Positions 1 through 8,808 are shown, counted from the first letter of the stretch. The stretch: 64,000 nucleotides of DNA from Azospira restricta (GCF_016858125.1 NZ_CP064781.1:2799501-2863500), one strand, 5' to 3'. Notes: generated by a model from the sequence alone, not told the origin. Numbers and translations: made by a program.

Positions 1-327
1 TCCGGAATAGGCGGCACCGTCGATCGCCGCCGCGTACTCGGCCGCCGATGCATCGCCGGTGAGGAAATCCGCGGTCAGCCGGCCGCGCGAACGCGCCCCT
101 TGCGGCCGGCCCGGTTCACGGACGTTGGTGACCGCCGCGAAGCGCCCGCCGGCGGCGACGCCGAGCCAGGTGCCGCCGGCTTCCAGGTCGCGCCCGGCGA
201 GCACCTGCGGTGCATCCGCCCAGCGCGCGGCGGAGGCCGTCGGCCGGGCGAAGAATTCGTCGCGGTTGGCGGCGACGACCAGCGGATAGTCGGGATGCGC
301 GCGCCAGGCGACGAGGATCAGGCACAT
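1..327 (-). CDS. NRDE (TANGO2-like) family protein, C-terminus beyond window
   Basis: Partial gene: 109 codons from the ATG at 327 run to the left edge without a stop. The protein opens MCLILVAW and has the family signature N21-R22-D23-E24 followed by FFARP, then a GGTWLGV segment and a TNVREP segment, all in the order expected for NRDE/TANGO2-family proteins. Cys2 is the conserved residue just after the start in this family. The family's role is poorly defined; eukaryotic TANGO2 has been linked to lipid and haem handling, but the bacterial function is not established. It lies 88 bp downstream of ygfZ on the same strand and could be co-transcribed. I rate the family assignment as safe and the function as unknown. 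Confidence 0.85.
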   Translation of the reverse strand, partial: MCLILVAWRAHPDYPLVVAANRDEFFARPTASAARWADAPQVLAGRDLEAGGTWLGVAAGGRFAAVTNVREPGRPQGARSRGRLTADFLTGDASAAEYAAAIDGAAYSG

Positions 328-415
328 CGCCAGGCACCTCGGGAACGGAGGGGAAGGCGAAGGGCGCTCAGGCGCCCCCCGCGGGGCCGTCGTTGCGACG
401 CGTATCGTCCATCGC

Positions 416-1429
416 TCAGGCGGCCACTGCGGCCGCGGCGGCGTTCGCGCCGTCGCGCGCGCGCAGGCGGATGCCGGCGTCTGCCGCCAGTTCCATGACC
501 ACGGCCAGCGCCTCGTGGCCGCCGGCCGGCGATGCCGCCGCGCTGACCACCATGCCGCAGGACTGGTCGGGGACGGCTTCCGAATAGAGTTCGTCGCCGG
601 CCGCCATCGCCGCGTCGCTGCGCAGCCGGTAGAGGTGGCGCTTGACCTTGCCCAGGTACTGCGTGCGGGCGACGACCTCCTGCCCGGGATAGCAGCCCTT
701 GTGGAAGCTGACGCCGCCGATGCGCTCGAAATTGGCCATCTGCGGCACGAAGTGCTCCTTCGTCGCCTCGCTGATCAGCGGCAGCGCGGCGCGGATGTCC
801 AGCCAGCGCCAGGCCGGCAGGCCGACCGGACGCGCTGTGCCGGCGAGCGCCGCCCAGACGGCGGCGGCGCGCTCGGCCGGAACGGCGATCAACTGGCGCG
901 CGTCGTCGATGCGGATCACCGCGCAGCCGTCGGCGGCGGCACTCTTCATCGGCTCCGGCCGGGGCAGGCCGGCGGCCTGCAGCGCCGCCGGCGACTGCGG
1001 GCCGGACAGGCCGAGCAGCGCGAGGCCGGCATCGGCGACCGTCACCTTCGAGCGCAGCACGTACATCTGCAGGCGCTTGGCGATCGCCGCCTGCAGGTCG
1101 GCGGAGAGCGCCAGCAGGTAGTCGCCGCCGTCGCGCCAGACGACGAAGCTGGCCAGCATGCGCCCCTTGGCGCTGCACCAGGCGGCATGCTGCGCGCCGT
1201 CGGCGGCGAGGTGGTTGATGTCGCTGGTCAGCTGGTTGTGCAGGAAGGACTTGGCGTCCTCGCCGCCGACGCGGATCACGCCGAGGTGCGTCAGCGGCGC
1301 GACGACGGTCGCATCGCGGGCGGCGGCGAGCTCGCCGGCGGCGTCGCCGAAGCTGTCGACCTCGGGGTTGCGGGAATCGTTGAAACGGGCGCCGGTGGCG
1401 CCAAGGGCCTCTTTCCAGGTCGGGATCAT
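416..1429 (-). CDS. ygfZ: YgfZ/GcvT-like folate-binding protein (Fe-S cluster repair)
   Basis: A 337-residue cytoplasmic protein of the YgfZ family, which uses tetrahydrofolate to help assemble or repair certain iron-sulfur enzymes such as MiaB. The diagnostic motif KGCYPGQE is present about two-thirds along, containing the essential cysteine, followed by VVARTQYLGKVKRHL as in other YgfZ proteins. The N-terminal half has the GcvT-like fold features LGVIRVGGEDA and FLHNQLTSD. Length matches the family (about 330 residues). The start ATG at 1429 precedes the conserved region by about 30 residues. It is divergent from mltG with an 88-bp gap that holds an AT-rich TATTATAA stretch (1464-1471), the likely shared promoter area. 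Confidence 0.95.
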   Translation of the reverse strand: MIPTWKEALGATGARFNDSRNPEVDSFGDAAGELAAARDATVVAPLTHLGVIRVGGEDAKSFLHNQLTSDINHLAADGAQHAAWCSAKGRMLASFVVWRDGGDYLLALSADLQAAIAKRLQMYVLRSKVTVADAGLALLGLSGPQSPAALQAAGLPRPEPMKSAAADGCAVIRIDDARQLIAVPAERAAAVWAALAGTARPVGLPAWRWLDIRAALPLISEATKEHFVPQMANFERIGGVSFHKGCYPGQEVVARTQYLGKVKRHLYRLRSDAAMAAGDELYSEAVPDQSCGMVVSAAASPAGGHEALAVVMELAADAGIRLRARDGANAAAAAVAA

Positions 1430-1517
1430 GTCGCCGTGTCTCGTGTGGGGTCTATGCTTCGGCTATTATAACGCCTCCGCCAAAACCGCCCGCCGCCCGC
1501 GCGCTCCGCGCCATCCG

Positions 1518-2522
1518 ATGCTCAAGCTCCTGCGCAACCTGATCCTGCTGGTGCTGCTCGCCGTTGCCCTTGCCGCCGGCACGCTCTACTGGCTGGCCCA
1601 CCGCCCGCTGCAGCTCGCCGCCTCGCCGCTCGACTTCACCGTCGCCGCCGGCAGCTCGCTGCGCAGCGCCGAACAGCAGATCGCCGCCGCCGGCGTCGCG
1701 CTGCCGCCGCGACTGCTCGAACTGCTCGGCCGGCTGCTGCGCGTCGACGCGCAGATCAAGGCCGGCAGCTACGAGATCGTCGCCGGCATCACGCCGCTCG
1801 AGCTGCTGCGCAAGCTGACCCGCGGCGACGTCACCCAGGCCGAGATCGCCTTCATCGAAGGCTGGACCTTCCGCCAGCTGCGCGACAGGCTCGACGCCCA
1901 TCCCGACCTGCGCCACGACAGCCGCGGCCTGGCCGAAGCCGAACTCCTGCGCCGGCTGGGCATCGACGCCGCGCACGCCGAAGGCTGGTTCTTCCCCGAC
2001 ACCTACCTGTTCGCCAAGCAGTCGAGCGACCTCGACGTGCTCGCCCGGGCGCACCGCACGATGCGCCGCCACGTCGAGCGGGAGTGGGCGCAGCGCGCCC
2101 CCGGCCTGCCGTACCGGGATGCGCGCCAGGCGCTGATCATGGCCTCGATCGTCGAGAAGGAGACCGGCCGCGAAGCCGACCGGCCGCTGATCGCCGCGGT
2201 CTTCGTCAACCGACTGCGCGCCGGCATGCTGCTGCAGACCGACCCGACCGTGATCTACGGCCTCGGCGAGGGCTTCGACGGCAACCTGAGGAAGCGCGAC
2301 CTGCTGGCCGATACGCCCTACAATACCTACACGCGACCCGGGCTGCCGCCGACGCCGATCGCCATGCCCGGGCTCGCCTCGCTGCGCGCGGCGCTGAACC
2401 CGGCGGCGAGCGACGTACTGTATTTCGTCGCCCGCGGCGACGGCAGCAGTCAATTCTCGCGCACGCTGGACGAACACAACCAGGCCGTGGCGCGCTACCA
2501 ACTGAAAGGCGAGAAACGCTGA
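1518..2522 (+). CDS. mltG: Endolytic peptidoglycan transglycosylase MltG
   Basis: A 334-residue inner-membrane lytic transglycosylase (YceG family) that cuts nascent glycan strands inside the chain and so sets their length. One transmembrane helix lies at about residues 5-25, and the rest is periplasmic. The catalytic region has the ASIVEKETG motif with the essential glutamate, followed by the family segments VFVNRL and [10 protein letters not shown] and a C-terminal [14 protein letters not shown] block. The start at 1518 was chosen because it places the membrane helix at the N-terminus; the upstream in-frame extension has no family character. The stop overlaps the tmk start by one base (TGATG), which suggests translational coupling. 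The mltG-tmk-holB order is widespread in proteobacteria. Confidence 0.96.
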   Translation: MLKLLRNLILLVLLAVALAAGTLYWLAHRPLQLAASPLDFTVAAGSSLRSAEQQIAAAGVALPPRLLELLGRLLRVDAQIKAGSYEIVAGITPLELLRKLTRGDVTQAEIAFIEGWTFRQLRDRLDAHPDLRHDSRGLAEAELLRRLGIDAAHAEGWFFPDTYLFAKQSSDLDVLARAHRTMRRHVEREWAQRAPGLPYRDARQALIMASIVEKETGREADRPLIAAVFVNRLRAGMLLQTDPTVIYGLGEGFDGNLRKRDLLADTPYNTYTRPGLPPTPIAMPGLASLRAALNPAASDVLYFVARGDGSSQFSRTLDEHNQAVARYQLKGEKR

Positions 2523-3136
2523 TGCGGGGCAAGTTCATCACTTTCGAGGGCATCGACGGCGCCGGCAAGAGCAGCCACATCGCCGGCGTCTGCGAATTGC
2601 TGCGCAGCCGCGGCCTGACCGTCGTCAGCACGCGCGAGCCGGGCGGCACTCCGCTCGGGGAAAAGCTGCGCGAGCTGCTGCTGCACGAGCCGATGCACCT
2701 CGAAACCGAGGCCATGCTGATGTTCGCCGCCCGCCGCGAGCATCTCGCCGCAGTCATCGAGCCGGCACTGGCGCGCGGCGACTGGGTCGTCTGCGACCGC
2801 TTCAGCGATGCCACCTACGCTTACCAAGGCGGCGGCCGCGGCCTCGACCGGCACAAGCTGCTGGACCTCGAGCACTGGGTGCACGGCCACCTGCAGCCGG
2901 ACCTGACGCTGCTCTTCGACCTGCCGTTCGCCGTCGCCCGCGAACGCATCGTGCTGCAGACGCGCGAGCTCGACCGCTTCGAGCAGGAACGCGCCGATTT
3001 CCATGAGCGCGTGCGCCAGGCCTACCTCGAACGGGCCGCCGCGTCGGGACAGCGGATGCACGTGATCGACGCCGACCGGCCGCGCGAGCAGATCAAGAAA
3101 ACGGTTGAAGAAATCGTTTCAAGTATTTGTCGATGA
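2522..3136 (+). CDS. tmk: Thymidylate kinase
   Basis: A 204-residue thymidylate kinase that phosphorylates dTMP to dTDP with ATP in dTTP synthesis. The P-loop [11 protein letters not shown] starts near residue 8, the [16 protein letters not shown] lid/dTMP-binding segment is intact, and [11 protein letters not shown] is the classic DRX/TREPGG block. The length equals that of typical bacterial Tmk (about 210). The ATG overlaps the mltG stop, and the tmk stop TGA (3134-3136) overlaps the holB start (ATGA), so the three genes are tightly coupled. I see no internal promoter. Confidence 0.97.
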   Translation: MRGKFITFEGIDGAGKSSHIAGVCELLRSRGLTVVSTREPGGTPLGEKLRELLLHEPMHLETEAMLMFAARREHLAAVIEPALARGDWVVCDRFSDATYAYQGGGRGLDRHKLLDLEHWVHGHLQPDLTLLFDLPFAVARERIVLQTRELDRFEQERADFHERVRQAYLERAAASGQRMHVIDADRPREQIKKTVEEIVSSICR

Positions 3137-4164
3137 ACGTTATTCAACTTCATTCCGACCTCTGGTCCAGGCTTCAGGCACGTCGCCGCCAGCTGCCGCA
3201 TTCGCTGCTGCTCGGCGGCGCGCGCGGCCTCGGAAAATTCGATCTGGCGCGCGCCTTCGCCGCCTCGCTGCTCTGCGAAAACCCGCAGCCGAACGGCGAA
3301 GCCTGCGGCCAGTGCCTCGCCTGCAACTGGCTGAGCCAGGGCAACCACCCGGACTTCCGGCTGCTGCAGCCGGAGGCGCTGGCCGAGGCGGAAGGCGAGG
3401 GCGAGGAGGGCGGCAAGAAGGCCAGCCAGCAGATCACGATCGACCAGGTGCGCGGCCTCGACGACTTCCTGCACGTCGGCACGCACCGCGCCGGCCTGCG
3501 CGTGGTGCTGGTCTGCCCGGCCGAGGCGATGAACCGCAACACCGCCAACGCGCTCCTGAAGACGCTGGAGGAACCAGCCCCCGACACCTTGTTCCTGCTC
3601 GTCAGCCACGAGCCCGAGCGCCTGCTGCCGACGATCCGCAGCCGCTGCCAGGCGCTCGCCGTGCCGACGCCCGACGCGGCGCGGGCGCGCGACTGGCTGG
3701 CTGCGGCCGGCGTCGCCGACGCCGAGCGCTGGCTGGCACTGGCCGGCGGCGCACCGCTGCTGGCCGCCGAGCTCGACGGCTCGGGTGAGCGCCGGCTGAT
3801 CGAGGCGCTGCTCGAACAGCTGCTGCGCGGTCCGGCGCTCGACCCGCTGGCCGCCGCCGCGGCATTGGACAAGACGGTGAAGGCGGAGAAGGGCGGCGGC
3901 GCGCCACCGATGAAGCGGCTGATGGAATGGGCGCAGAAGTGGCTGGTCGACCTGTCGCTCGCCGCGACGCGGCTGCCGGTCCGCTACTTCGTCGGCGAAC
4001 GCGCGCAGATCGAGAAGCTCGCCGCCCGTTCCGACGCGCAAAGGCTGTTGGCCTTCGGGCGGAAGGCGCTACAATACAGGCGTCATTCCGAACATCCGTT
4101 GAACAGCCGCCTCTTCCTCGAAGACTTCTTCCTGGGCTACGCGGCACTTTTCGAACGACGCTGA
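3133..4164 (+). CDS. holB: DNA polymerase III subunit delta prime
   Basis: A 343-residue clamp-loader subunit that works with tau/gamma and delta to load the sliding clamp. The zinc-binding cysteines lie in the segment [17 protein letters not shown], the AAA+ sensor and arginine-finger region is IRSRCQAL, and [10 protein letters not shown] is typical of the family. The nucleotide-binding loop is GGARGLGKF; delta prime usually does not hydrolyse ATP. An acidic insert rich in Glu and Gly lies around residues 80-95 and seems lineage-specific. ATG 3133 was chosen over TTG 3127 because it forms the usual ATGA overlap with the tmk stop. The next gene, pilZ, begins 8 bp downstream. Confidence 0.95.
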   Translation: MNVIQLHSDLWSRLQARRRQLPHSLLLGGARGLGKFDLARAFAASLLCENPQPNGEACGQCLACNWLSQGNHPDFRLLQPEALAEAEGEGEEGGKKASQQITIDQVRGLDDFLHVGTHRAGLRVVLVCPAEAMNRNTANALLKTLEEPAPDTLFLLVSHEPERLLPTIRSRCQALAVPTPDAARARDWLAAAGVADAERWLALAGGAPLLAAELDGSGERRLIEALLEQLLRGPALDPLAAAAALDKTVKAEKGGGAPPMKRLMEWAQKWLVDLSLAATRLPVRYFVGERAQIEKLAARSDAQRLLAFGRKALQYRRHSEHPLNSRLFLEDFFLGYAALFERR

Positions 4165-4171
4165 CGCGCCC

Positions 4172-4543
4172 ATGAGTGAAGCCGCCAAGCCTGCCGCCGC
4201 CGCGCCCCGCCCGAGTGTTCTGTCGCTGAACATCAACTCGAAGTCGGCGCTGTACGCGGGCTACATGCCGCACCTCAAGAACGGCGGCATCTTCATCCCG
4301 ACCTCGCGCAGCTACAAGCTGGGCGACGAGGTGTTCATGCTGCTGTCGCTGATGGACGACCCGGCCAAGCTGCCGATCGCCGGCACCGTCGTCTGGATCA
4401 CCCCGGCCGGCGCGCAGAACAGCAAGGCGCAGGGCATCGGCGTCCATTTCAACGCCGACGAGAGCGGCGTCGAGGCCCGCCGCAAGATCGAAGGCCTGCT
4501 CGGCGGCGTCATGCAGTCGAGCCGGCCGACCCACACCCTCTGA
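4172..4543 (+). CDS. pilZ: Type IV pilus assembly protein PilZ (non-canonical PilZ domain)
   Basis: A 123-residue protein closely matching the founding PilZ type of Pseudomonas: SALYAGYMP, KNGGIFIPT, SYKLGDEVFMLL and GIGVHF occur in order. In Pseudomonas and Xanthomonas this protein is required for type IV pilus formation and interacts with PilB and an EAL protein. The N-terminal RxxxR motif needed by c-di-GMP-binding PilZ domains is absent here, as in the founding member, so it probably does not bind the nucleotide itself. The position directly after holB is the same as in Pseudomonas. About 12 extra Ala/Pro-rich residues precede the domain. Confidence 0.93.
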   Translation: MSEAAKPAAAAPRPSVLSLNINSKSALYAGYMPHLKNGGIFIPTSRSYKLGDEVFMLLSLMDDPAKLPIAGTVVWITPAGAQNSKAQGIGVHFNADESGVEARRKIEGLLGGVMQSSRPTHTL

Positions 4544-4589
4544 GCCGCCCCCCGGCGGCATCCCGCACCACCGAACGCCAGGCTGTCCG

Positions 4590-5372
4590 ATGCTCGTAGA
4601 CTCCCATTGCCACCTCGATTTCGACGACCTCGCCGGGCGCCTGCCCGAGGTCTTCGCGCGCATGCAGGCGAACGGCGTCGGCGCCGCCGTCTGCGTCGGC
4701 GTGAACCTCGAGGACTGGCCGAAAGTGATCGCGCTCGCCGAAAGCGATCCGCGCCTGTTCGCCACCGTCGGCGTACACCCGGAATACACCGACGCGCGCG
4801 AGCCCTCGGCCGACGAGCTCGTCGCGCTCGCCCGCCACCCGAAGGTGATCGCGATCGGCGAGACCGGCCTCGACTACTACTGGCACAAGGACGCGCCGGA
4901 ATGGCAGCGCGCCCGCTTCCGCACGCACATCGCCGCCGCGCGCGCCGCCGGGCTGCCGCTGGTGATCCATACCCGCGACGCGGCGGCCGATACGCTGCGG
5001 CTGATGGCGGAGGAGGGGGCCGGCGAAGTCGGCGGCGTGATGCATTGCTTCACCGAGACCTGGGAGGTCGCCGCGGCCGCGCTCGACCTCGGCTTCCACA
5101 TCTCGTTCTCGGGCATCGTCACCTTCAAGAACGCGCTGCAGATCAAGGAGGTGGCGCAGAAGGCGCCGCTCGACCGCATCCTCGTCGAGACCGACGCGCC
5201 GTATCTCGCGCCGGTGCCGTTCCGCGGCAAGCTGAACGAGCCGGGGCACGTGCTGCATGTCGCCGAGGAAATCGCCCGCCTGCGCGGCCTCAGCCTGGAG
5301 GCCGTCGCCGAGGCGACCACGGCCAACTTCGCCCGGCTGTTCCCGGGCTCCCGACCGCTCCTGGAGGCATGA
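4590..5372 (+). CDS. TatD family metal-dependent hydrolase (YcfH type)
   Basis: A 260-residue TatD-family hydrolase. Members are metal-dependent nucleases; TatD itself degrades DNA, while YcfH is less well defined. Metal-binding motifs are seen in order: DSHCHLDF near the start, a GETGLDYYW block with the bridging glutamate, VIHTRDA, a HCF block and the terminal VETDAPYLAP with the aspartate ligand. The length fits the family. The YcfH-type gene sits next to holB/pilZ in many gammaproteobacteria, which matches this location. It starts 46 bp after pilZ, and its stop overlaps the start of the ankyrin gene. Confidence 0.93.
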   Translation: MLVDSHCHLDFDDLAGRLPEVFARMQANGVGAAVCVGVNLEDWPKVIALAESDPRLFATVGVHPEYTDAREPSADELVALARHPKVIAIGETGLDYYWHKDAPEWQRARFRTHIAAARAAGLPLVIHTRDAAADTLRLMAEEGAGEVGGVMHCFTETWEVAAAALDLGFHISFSGIVTFKNALQIKEVAQKAPLDRILVETDAPYLAPVPFRGKLNEPGHVLHVAEEIARLRGLSLEAVAEATTANFARLFPGSRPLLEA

Positions 5373-6037
5373 TGAAAAAACTGCTCGCCGCCGCCGCTCT
5401 TTCGCTGACGCTCGCCCTGCCGGCCCACGCCGGGATCTACGACGACATGCTGGTCGCGATCAAGCGCGGCAGCGCACCGGACGTCACCGAGATCCTCAAG
5501 CGCGGCCTCGACCCGAACATCGTCGACCGCGAGGGCTATACGCTGCTGATGCTGGCGGTGCGCGACGGCAACGAGGAGATCGTCGACGTGCTGCTCGCCG
5601 CCAAGGCCAACCCCAACGCGCGCAACGCGCACGGCGACACGGCCTTGCGCCTGGCCGCCTTCCGCGGCTCGCTGCCGATGGTCGAGCGGCTGGTGAAGGC
5701 GAGGGCGCTGGTCAACATGCCGGGCTGGGCGCCGCTGATCTACGCCGCGTTCAACGGCCACGCCGAGGTCGTCCGCTACCTGCTCGAGCATGGCGCCGAG
5801 GTCAACGCGCAGGCGGACAACGGCTATACCGCACTGATCGCCGCCGCGCGCGGCGGCCACGAGGAAGTCGTCGAGCTGCTGTTGAAGCGCCGCGCCGATC
5901 CGAACCTGAAGAGCGACAAGGGCGAGACGGCGATGGATTTCGCGCTGCGCGGCAACGACACCCGGATCTTCGAGCGGCTGCGCGCGTTCGGCGGCGTCAG
6001 CGGGCAGGCGCTGGGGACGACCCCGCCGGCAAGGTGA
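5369..6037 (+). CDS. Exported ankyrin-repeat protein
   Basis: A 222-residue protein with a clear signal peptide: two lysines, a hydrophobic stretch to about residue 18, and a likely cleavage after AHA at 21. The mature part is built from about five ankyrin repeats, visible as GYTLLMLAVRDGNEEIVDVLL, GDTALRLAAFRGSLPMVERLV, APLIYAAFNGHAEVVRYLL and GYTALIAAARGGHEEVVELL, each about 33 residues. It should act as a periplasmic binding or scaffold protein; the partner is unknown. ATG 5369 overlaps the tatD stop (ATGA), and a second ATG at 5372 is also possible. Its 3' end overlaps the opposite-strand nuclease gene by 41 bp. Confidence 0.88.
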   Translation: MMKKLLAAAALSLTLALPAHAGIYDDMLVAIKRGSAPDVTEILKRGLDPNIVDREGYTLLMLAVRDGNEEIVDVLLAAKANPNARNAHGDTALRLAAFRGSLPMVERLVKARALVNMPGWAPLIYAAFNGHAEVVRYLLEHGAEVNAQADNGYTALIAAARGGHEEVVELLLKRRADPNLKSDKGETAMDFALRGNDTRIFERLRAFGGVSGQALGTTPPAR

Positions 6038-7400
6038 CGACGCGCAGCGAGTTGCCTTGAATGTACTTTAACAAAACCCTGTAAACATCAGGATCAAAAG
6101 GAAGTTCTTCCGCAGATTCCGCAAGCTCGCGGAGCGTTTCGTCGTTCCTCGCCAGGCCCCGGTAACGCCAGCGATCGACGACGTGGAAGTCCTCGATCAT
6201 CCCGAACGCATCACGCTCGACCAGCGCGACCGGCCCGGCGAACGGCCAGGCTTTCAGCTTCAGCTTGCCGAGCGCCGCCATCAGCCGCGCGCTGTGCCGC
6301 GACGCGTCCTCCTTGCCGACGCAGACGCCGCGGCAATGATGCCCCTTGACCGCGGAACACGGCTTGCCCGGCTTTTCCGCCTCCAGGCCGAGCCGCGCCG
6401 GGCACAGAAAGTGCGCTTCGGCCAGCTTGCGCAAGGCCTGTCGCGCCTCGCGCTGCGTGCCGTAGAGCCCGAACAGCTCGTCGTCGCCGCCGAAGCGGGC
6501 GTCGTCCGGCGTCGCCAGGAACGGCCGGAAGTCGCCCGGCGCGACCTCGCGCAGCCGCCATGCGCACAGTTCCGCCGGAATCGGCTTGCGCCGGCGCTGC
6601 AGGCGGATTTCGTGGAGGCGGGCACCGAACTCGCCGGCGGCGTCGAACCACTCGATGCGGCGGACGAGGCTGGCGGGCGGCAGGCTGAAACGCGCCCCGG
6701 CGAAATGCGAGAGCACTTTCTGGCGCAGGTTGCTGGCCCGCCCGGTGAGCAGCGTTTCGCCGTCGGCGCCGAGCAGCGCGTAGGCGCCGTGGATGTCCGG
6801 CAATTCGTCGGCCAGCGCCGGATCGAGATCCGGCGGCAGCGTCGCTGCCTGGGTCAGTGCCGCAACGGCGGCCGCCAGCGCGTCGGCACCGGGGTCCGCA
6901 TGCCAGCGCTGCCACAGATCCCACAGCACCCGCGCGTCGGCCAGCGCCCGGTGACGGGCGTCGGCGGCGACGCCATGGCGCTCGATCAGCGTATCGAGGT
7001 TGTGGCGGTTGTGCTGCGGAAACAGCTTGCGCGACAGCTTGACCGTGCACAGCACGGTGGCGCGGAAGTCGACACCGAGGCGGGCGAACTCGGCCTTCAG
7101 GAAGCCGTAGTCGAAGCGCGCGTTGTGCGCGACGAAAAGCTTCCCGGCCAGCCGCCGGCGCAATTCGTCGGCCAGCCGTTCGAAGCCGGGCGCGTCGGCG
7201 ACCATCGTGTCGTCGATGCCGGTCAGCCCGGTGATGAACGGCGTCACCGGCACGCCCGGATTGACCAGCGCCGCCCATTCGCGGACGCCGTGCTCGTCGA
7301 CTTCGACCAGCCCGACCTCGAGGACGCGGTCGCGCGCGAAATTGGCGCCGGTCGTTTCCAGGTCGACGAAGACGAGGGGCCGGGATATCGGAAGGTTCAT
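5997..7400 (-). CDS. DnaQ-like 3'-5' exonuclease fused to UvrC-like GIY-YIG domain
   Basis: A 467-residue fusion. Residues about 8-170 form a DEDDh exonuclease: Exo I motif VDLETTG (D13, E15), Exo II HNARFDYGFL and Exo III HRALADA. Residues about 200-290 resemble the GIY-YIG domain of UvrC/Cho, but with GAY and LTG in place of the usual GVY and YVG, so the second tyrosine is lost while the arginine in SNLRQKV remains. The C-terminal part holds a cysteine cluster (CSAVKGHHCRGVC) found in this fusion family. It is probably a DNA repair or processing nuclease, often annotated as a polymerase III epsilon-like protein. A plausible promoter lies 50 bp upstream. Its exact substrate is unknown. Confidence 0.88.
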   Translation of the reverse strand: MNLPISRPLVFVDLETTGANFARDRVLEVGLVEVDEHGVREWAALVNPGVPVTPFITGLTGIDDTMVADAPGFERLADELRRRLAGKLFVAHNARFDYGFLKAEFARLGVDFRATVLCTVKLSRKLFPQHNRHNLDTLIERHGVAADARHRALADARVLWDLWQRWHADPGADALAAAVAALTQAATLPPDLDPALADELPDIHGAYALLGADGETLLTGRASNLRQKVLSHFAGARFSLPPASLVRRIEWFDAAGEFGARLHEIRLQRRRKPIPAELCAWRLREVAPGDFRPFLATPDDARFGGDDELFGLYGTQREARQALRKLAEAHFLCPARLGLEAEKPGKPCSAVKGHHCRGVCVGKEDASRHSARLMAALGKLKLKAWPFAGPVALVERDAFGMIEDFHVVDRWRYRGLARNDETLRELAESAEELPFDPDVYRVLLKYIQGNSLRVVTLPAGSSPAPAR

Positions 7401-7457
7401 GGCGGGACGGCACAGCCGGCTATGCGCACGGCCGATCGATCGGTTCGTATAATTTGT

Positions 7458-7486
7458 ATTATGTAAAATTACGCAGAGGCGGACAA
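7458..7486 (-). promoter_or_regulatory. Candidate sigma-70 promoter of the DnaQ/UvrC-like gene
   Basis: On the minus strand, TTGTCC (7486-7481) and CATAAT (7463-7458) are separated by 17 bp, which puts the transcription start near 7451 and gives a leader of about 50 nt before the ATG at 7400. The surrounding 7446-7472 is unusually AT-rich for this window and contains an imperfect inverted repeat (TAATTT...AAAATTA), which could be an operator. Inferred from sequence only. Confidence 0.5.
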
Positions 7487-7493
7487 AGCGATC

Positions 7494-7931
7494 TCAGCGC
7501 CGGTAATGCGTCCCCGACGTTACCGCCAGGTAGATTTCCCGCAGGAAGACCGACAGCGAGACGATCATCGCCAGCATCGCCGCAACGAACAAGCCGGCAA
7601 CCGCGTGCGCGAGCTTGACTGCGACCATCGCCCCGACGAAGGCGCCGGCGACGACGAGGCAGACCAGCAAGGCGCTGAGCACCGCGAACAGGATCGACAG
7701 ATAGACCAGCCGGCTGCGCCGCCCGAGCATCGCCATCTCCGCCTCCGCCTCGGCGCAGTCGTCGCGCCCGGGATGGCGCAGCTGCTCGGCCACCACCCGC
7801 CGGCGGTCGACGATGCGGCCGAGGCGGCCGTTCATCGCGTTGATCAGCGTGGCGATCGCCGTCAGCAGGAAAACCGGCGCCACCGCCAGCTGGATGACGT
7901 GCGCGATGTCGCTGAGATCGCCGACCGCCAT
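7494..7931 (-). CDS. DUF2721 family membrane protein
   Basis: A 145-residue integral membrane protein. Three hydrophobic segments are visible: about residues 11-31 (AVAPVFLLTAIATLI), 75-97 (LSILFAVLSALLVCLVVAGA) and 105-130. The cytosolic stretch between the first two contains NAMNGRLGRIVDRRR, a hallmark of the DUF2721 family, whose function is unknown. The start ATG at 7931 was chosen over an in-frame upstream start because it follows the acyltransferase stop with one base between, and because the extra 20 residues would be Arg-rich shadow sequence. Confidence 0.85.
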   Translation of the reverse strand: MAVGDLSDIAHVIQLAVAPVFLLTAIATLINAMNGRLGRIVDRRRVVAEQLRHPGRDDCAEAEAEMAMLGRRSRLVYLSILFAVLSALLVCLVVAGAFVGAMVAVKLAHAVAGLFVAAMLAMIVSLSVFLREIYLAVTSGTHYRR

Positions 7932-7932
7932 C

Positions 7933-8808
7933 TCAGGCCGCCTTCGCCGGCGCCGGCTTGCGCCCGGCGAGAATGTCGTCGATGCAGGCATCCTTCTCCC
8001 GCCACATTTGATCGACCCACGCGGTCATCTGCCGCCGGTACGGGGCGCTGCCGATCGCGACGCCTTCCGGCAGCGCCGGCAGCTCCAATTCGCGGACGCG
8101 GACCACCACTTCGTGCATGCGGCCGCAGAGCAGGTCCCAGAACGTCGGCACGCCGTCCGGGTAGACGATGGTCACGTCGAGGTAGGAGCGAAAGCGATCG
8201 CCCATCACCGACAGCGCCATCGCCAGCCCCCCTACTTTCGGCGCCAGCAGGTGCCGGTAGGGCGATTGCTGCTCGTCGCGCTTGGCCAGCGTGAAGCGGG
8301 TGCCTTCGAGAAAGTTGATGACCGAGGTCGGAATCTCGCGGAAGCGCTCGCAGGACTTGCGCGTCGCCGCCAGGTCGCGCGCGAAGCTGCCGCCGCGGCG
8401 CATGAACGGAAAATCGAGCGCCCACCACGCGAGCCCCATCAGCGGCACGTAGATCAGCTCGCGCTTGAGGAAAAATTTGAGCAAGGGCACCTTGCCGGTC
8501 AGCGCCTTCTGCAGCACGAGGATATCCACCCAACTCTGGTGGTTGCTGCCGACCAGGTACCAGCCGTGGCGGCGCAGCGTATCGGCGCCCTGCACGTCCC
8601 AGCGCACCCGGCCGACCAAGCCGATCCACCAGCCGTTCACGGCGATCCATGTTTCGGCGAGGCGGTTGAGGATGCGGTCGATCGGCCTGCGCGCCGCCGC
8701 GAACGGCAGGCACAGCTTGAGCAGCGCGAACGGGATCATCGCCAGGAAGACGAGCAGCACGTTCGCGCCGAGCAGGAACGAGGCCAGGCAGCCCTTGGCG
8801 ATCGCCAT
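7933..8808 (-). CDS. 1-acylglycerol-3-phosphate acyltransferase-like (YihG-type) protein
   Basis: A 291-residue membrane acyltransferase of the PlsC/LPLAT superfamily. The catalytic HX4D motif appears as NHQSWVDI, and the second conserved block as FLEGTRFT. An N-terminal hydrophobic segment (about residues 8-32) should anchor it in the inner membrane. The overall layout, including FPFMRRG and YLDVTIVYPDG, matches the YihG/LCLAT1-like subgroup that acylates lysophosphatidic acid or a related lysophospholipid. The start is ATG 8808; a GTG 36 bp upstream is possible. It lies 41 bp after the DUF1178 gene on the same strand and directly before the DUF2721 gene. Confidence 0.9.
   Translation of the reverse strand: MAIAKGCLASFLLGANVLLVFLAMIPFALLKLCLPFAAARRPIDRILNRLAETWIAVNGWWIGLVGRVRWDVQGADTLRRHGWYLVGSNHQSWVDILVLQKALTGKVPLLKFFLKRELIYVPLMGLAWWALDFPFMRRGGSFARDLAATRKSCERFREIPTSVINFLEGTRFTLAKRDEQQSPYRHLLAPKVGGLAMALSVMGDRFRSYLDVTIVYPDGVPTFWDLLCGRMHEVVVRVRELELPALPEGVAIGSAPYRRQMTAWVDQMWREKDACIDDILAGRKPAPAKAA

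Noticed and set aside
7432-7443. 12-bp palindrome CCGATCGATCGG before the nuclease gene
   Set aside because: Short self-complementary GATC runs are common; no second copy or known operator match was seen.
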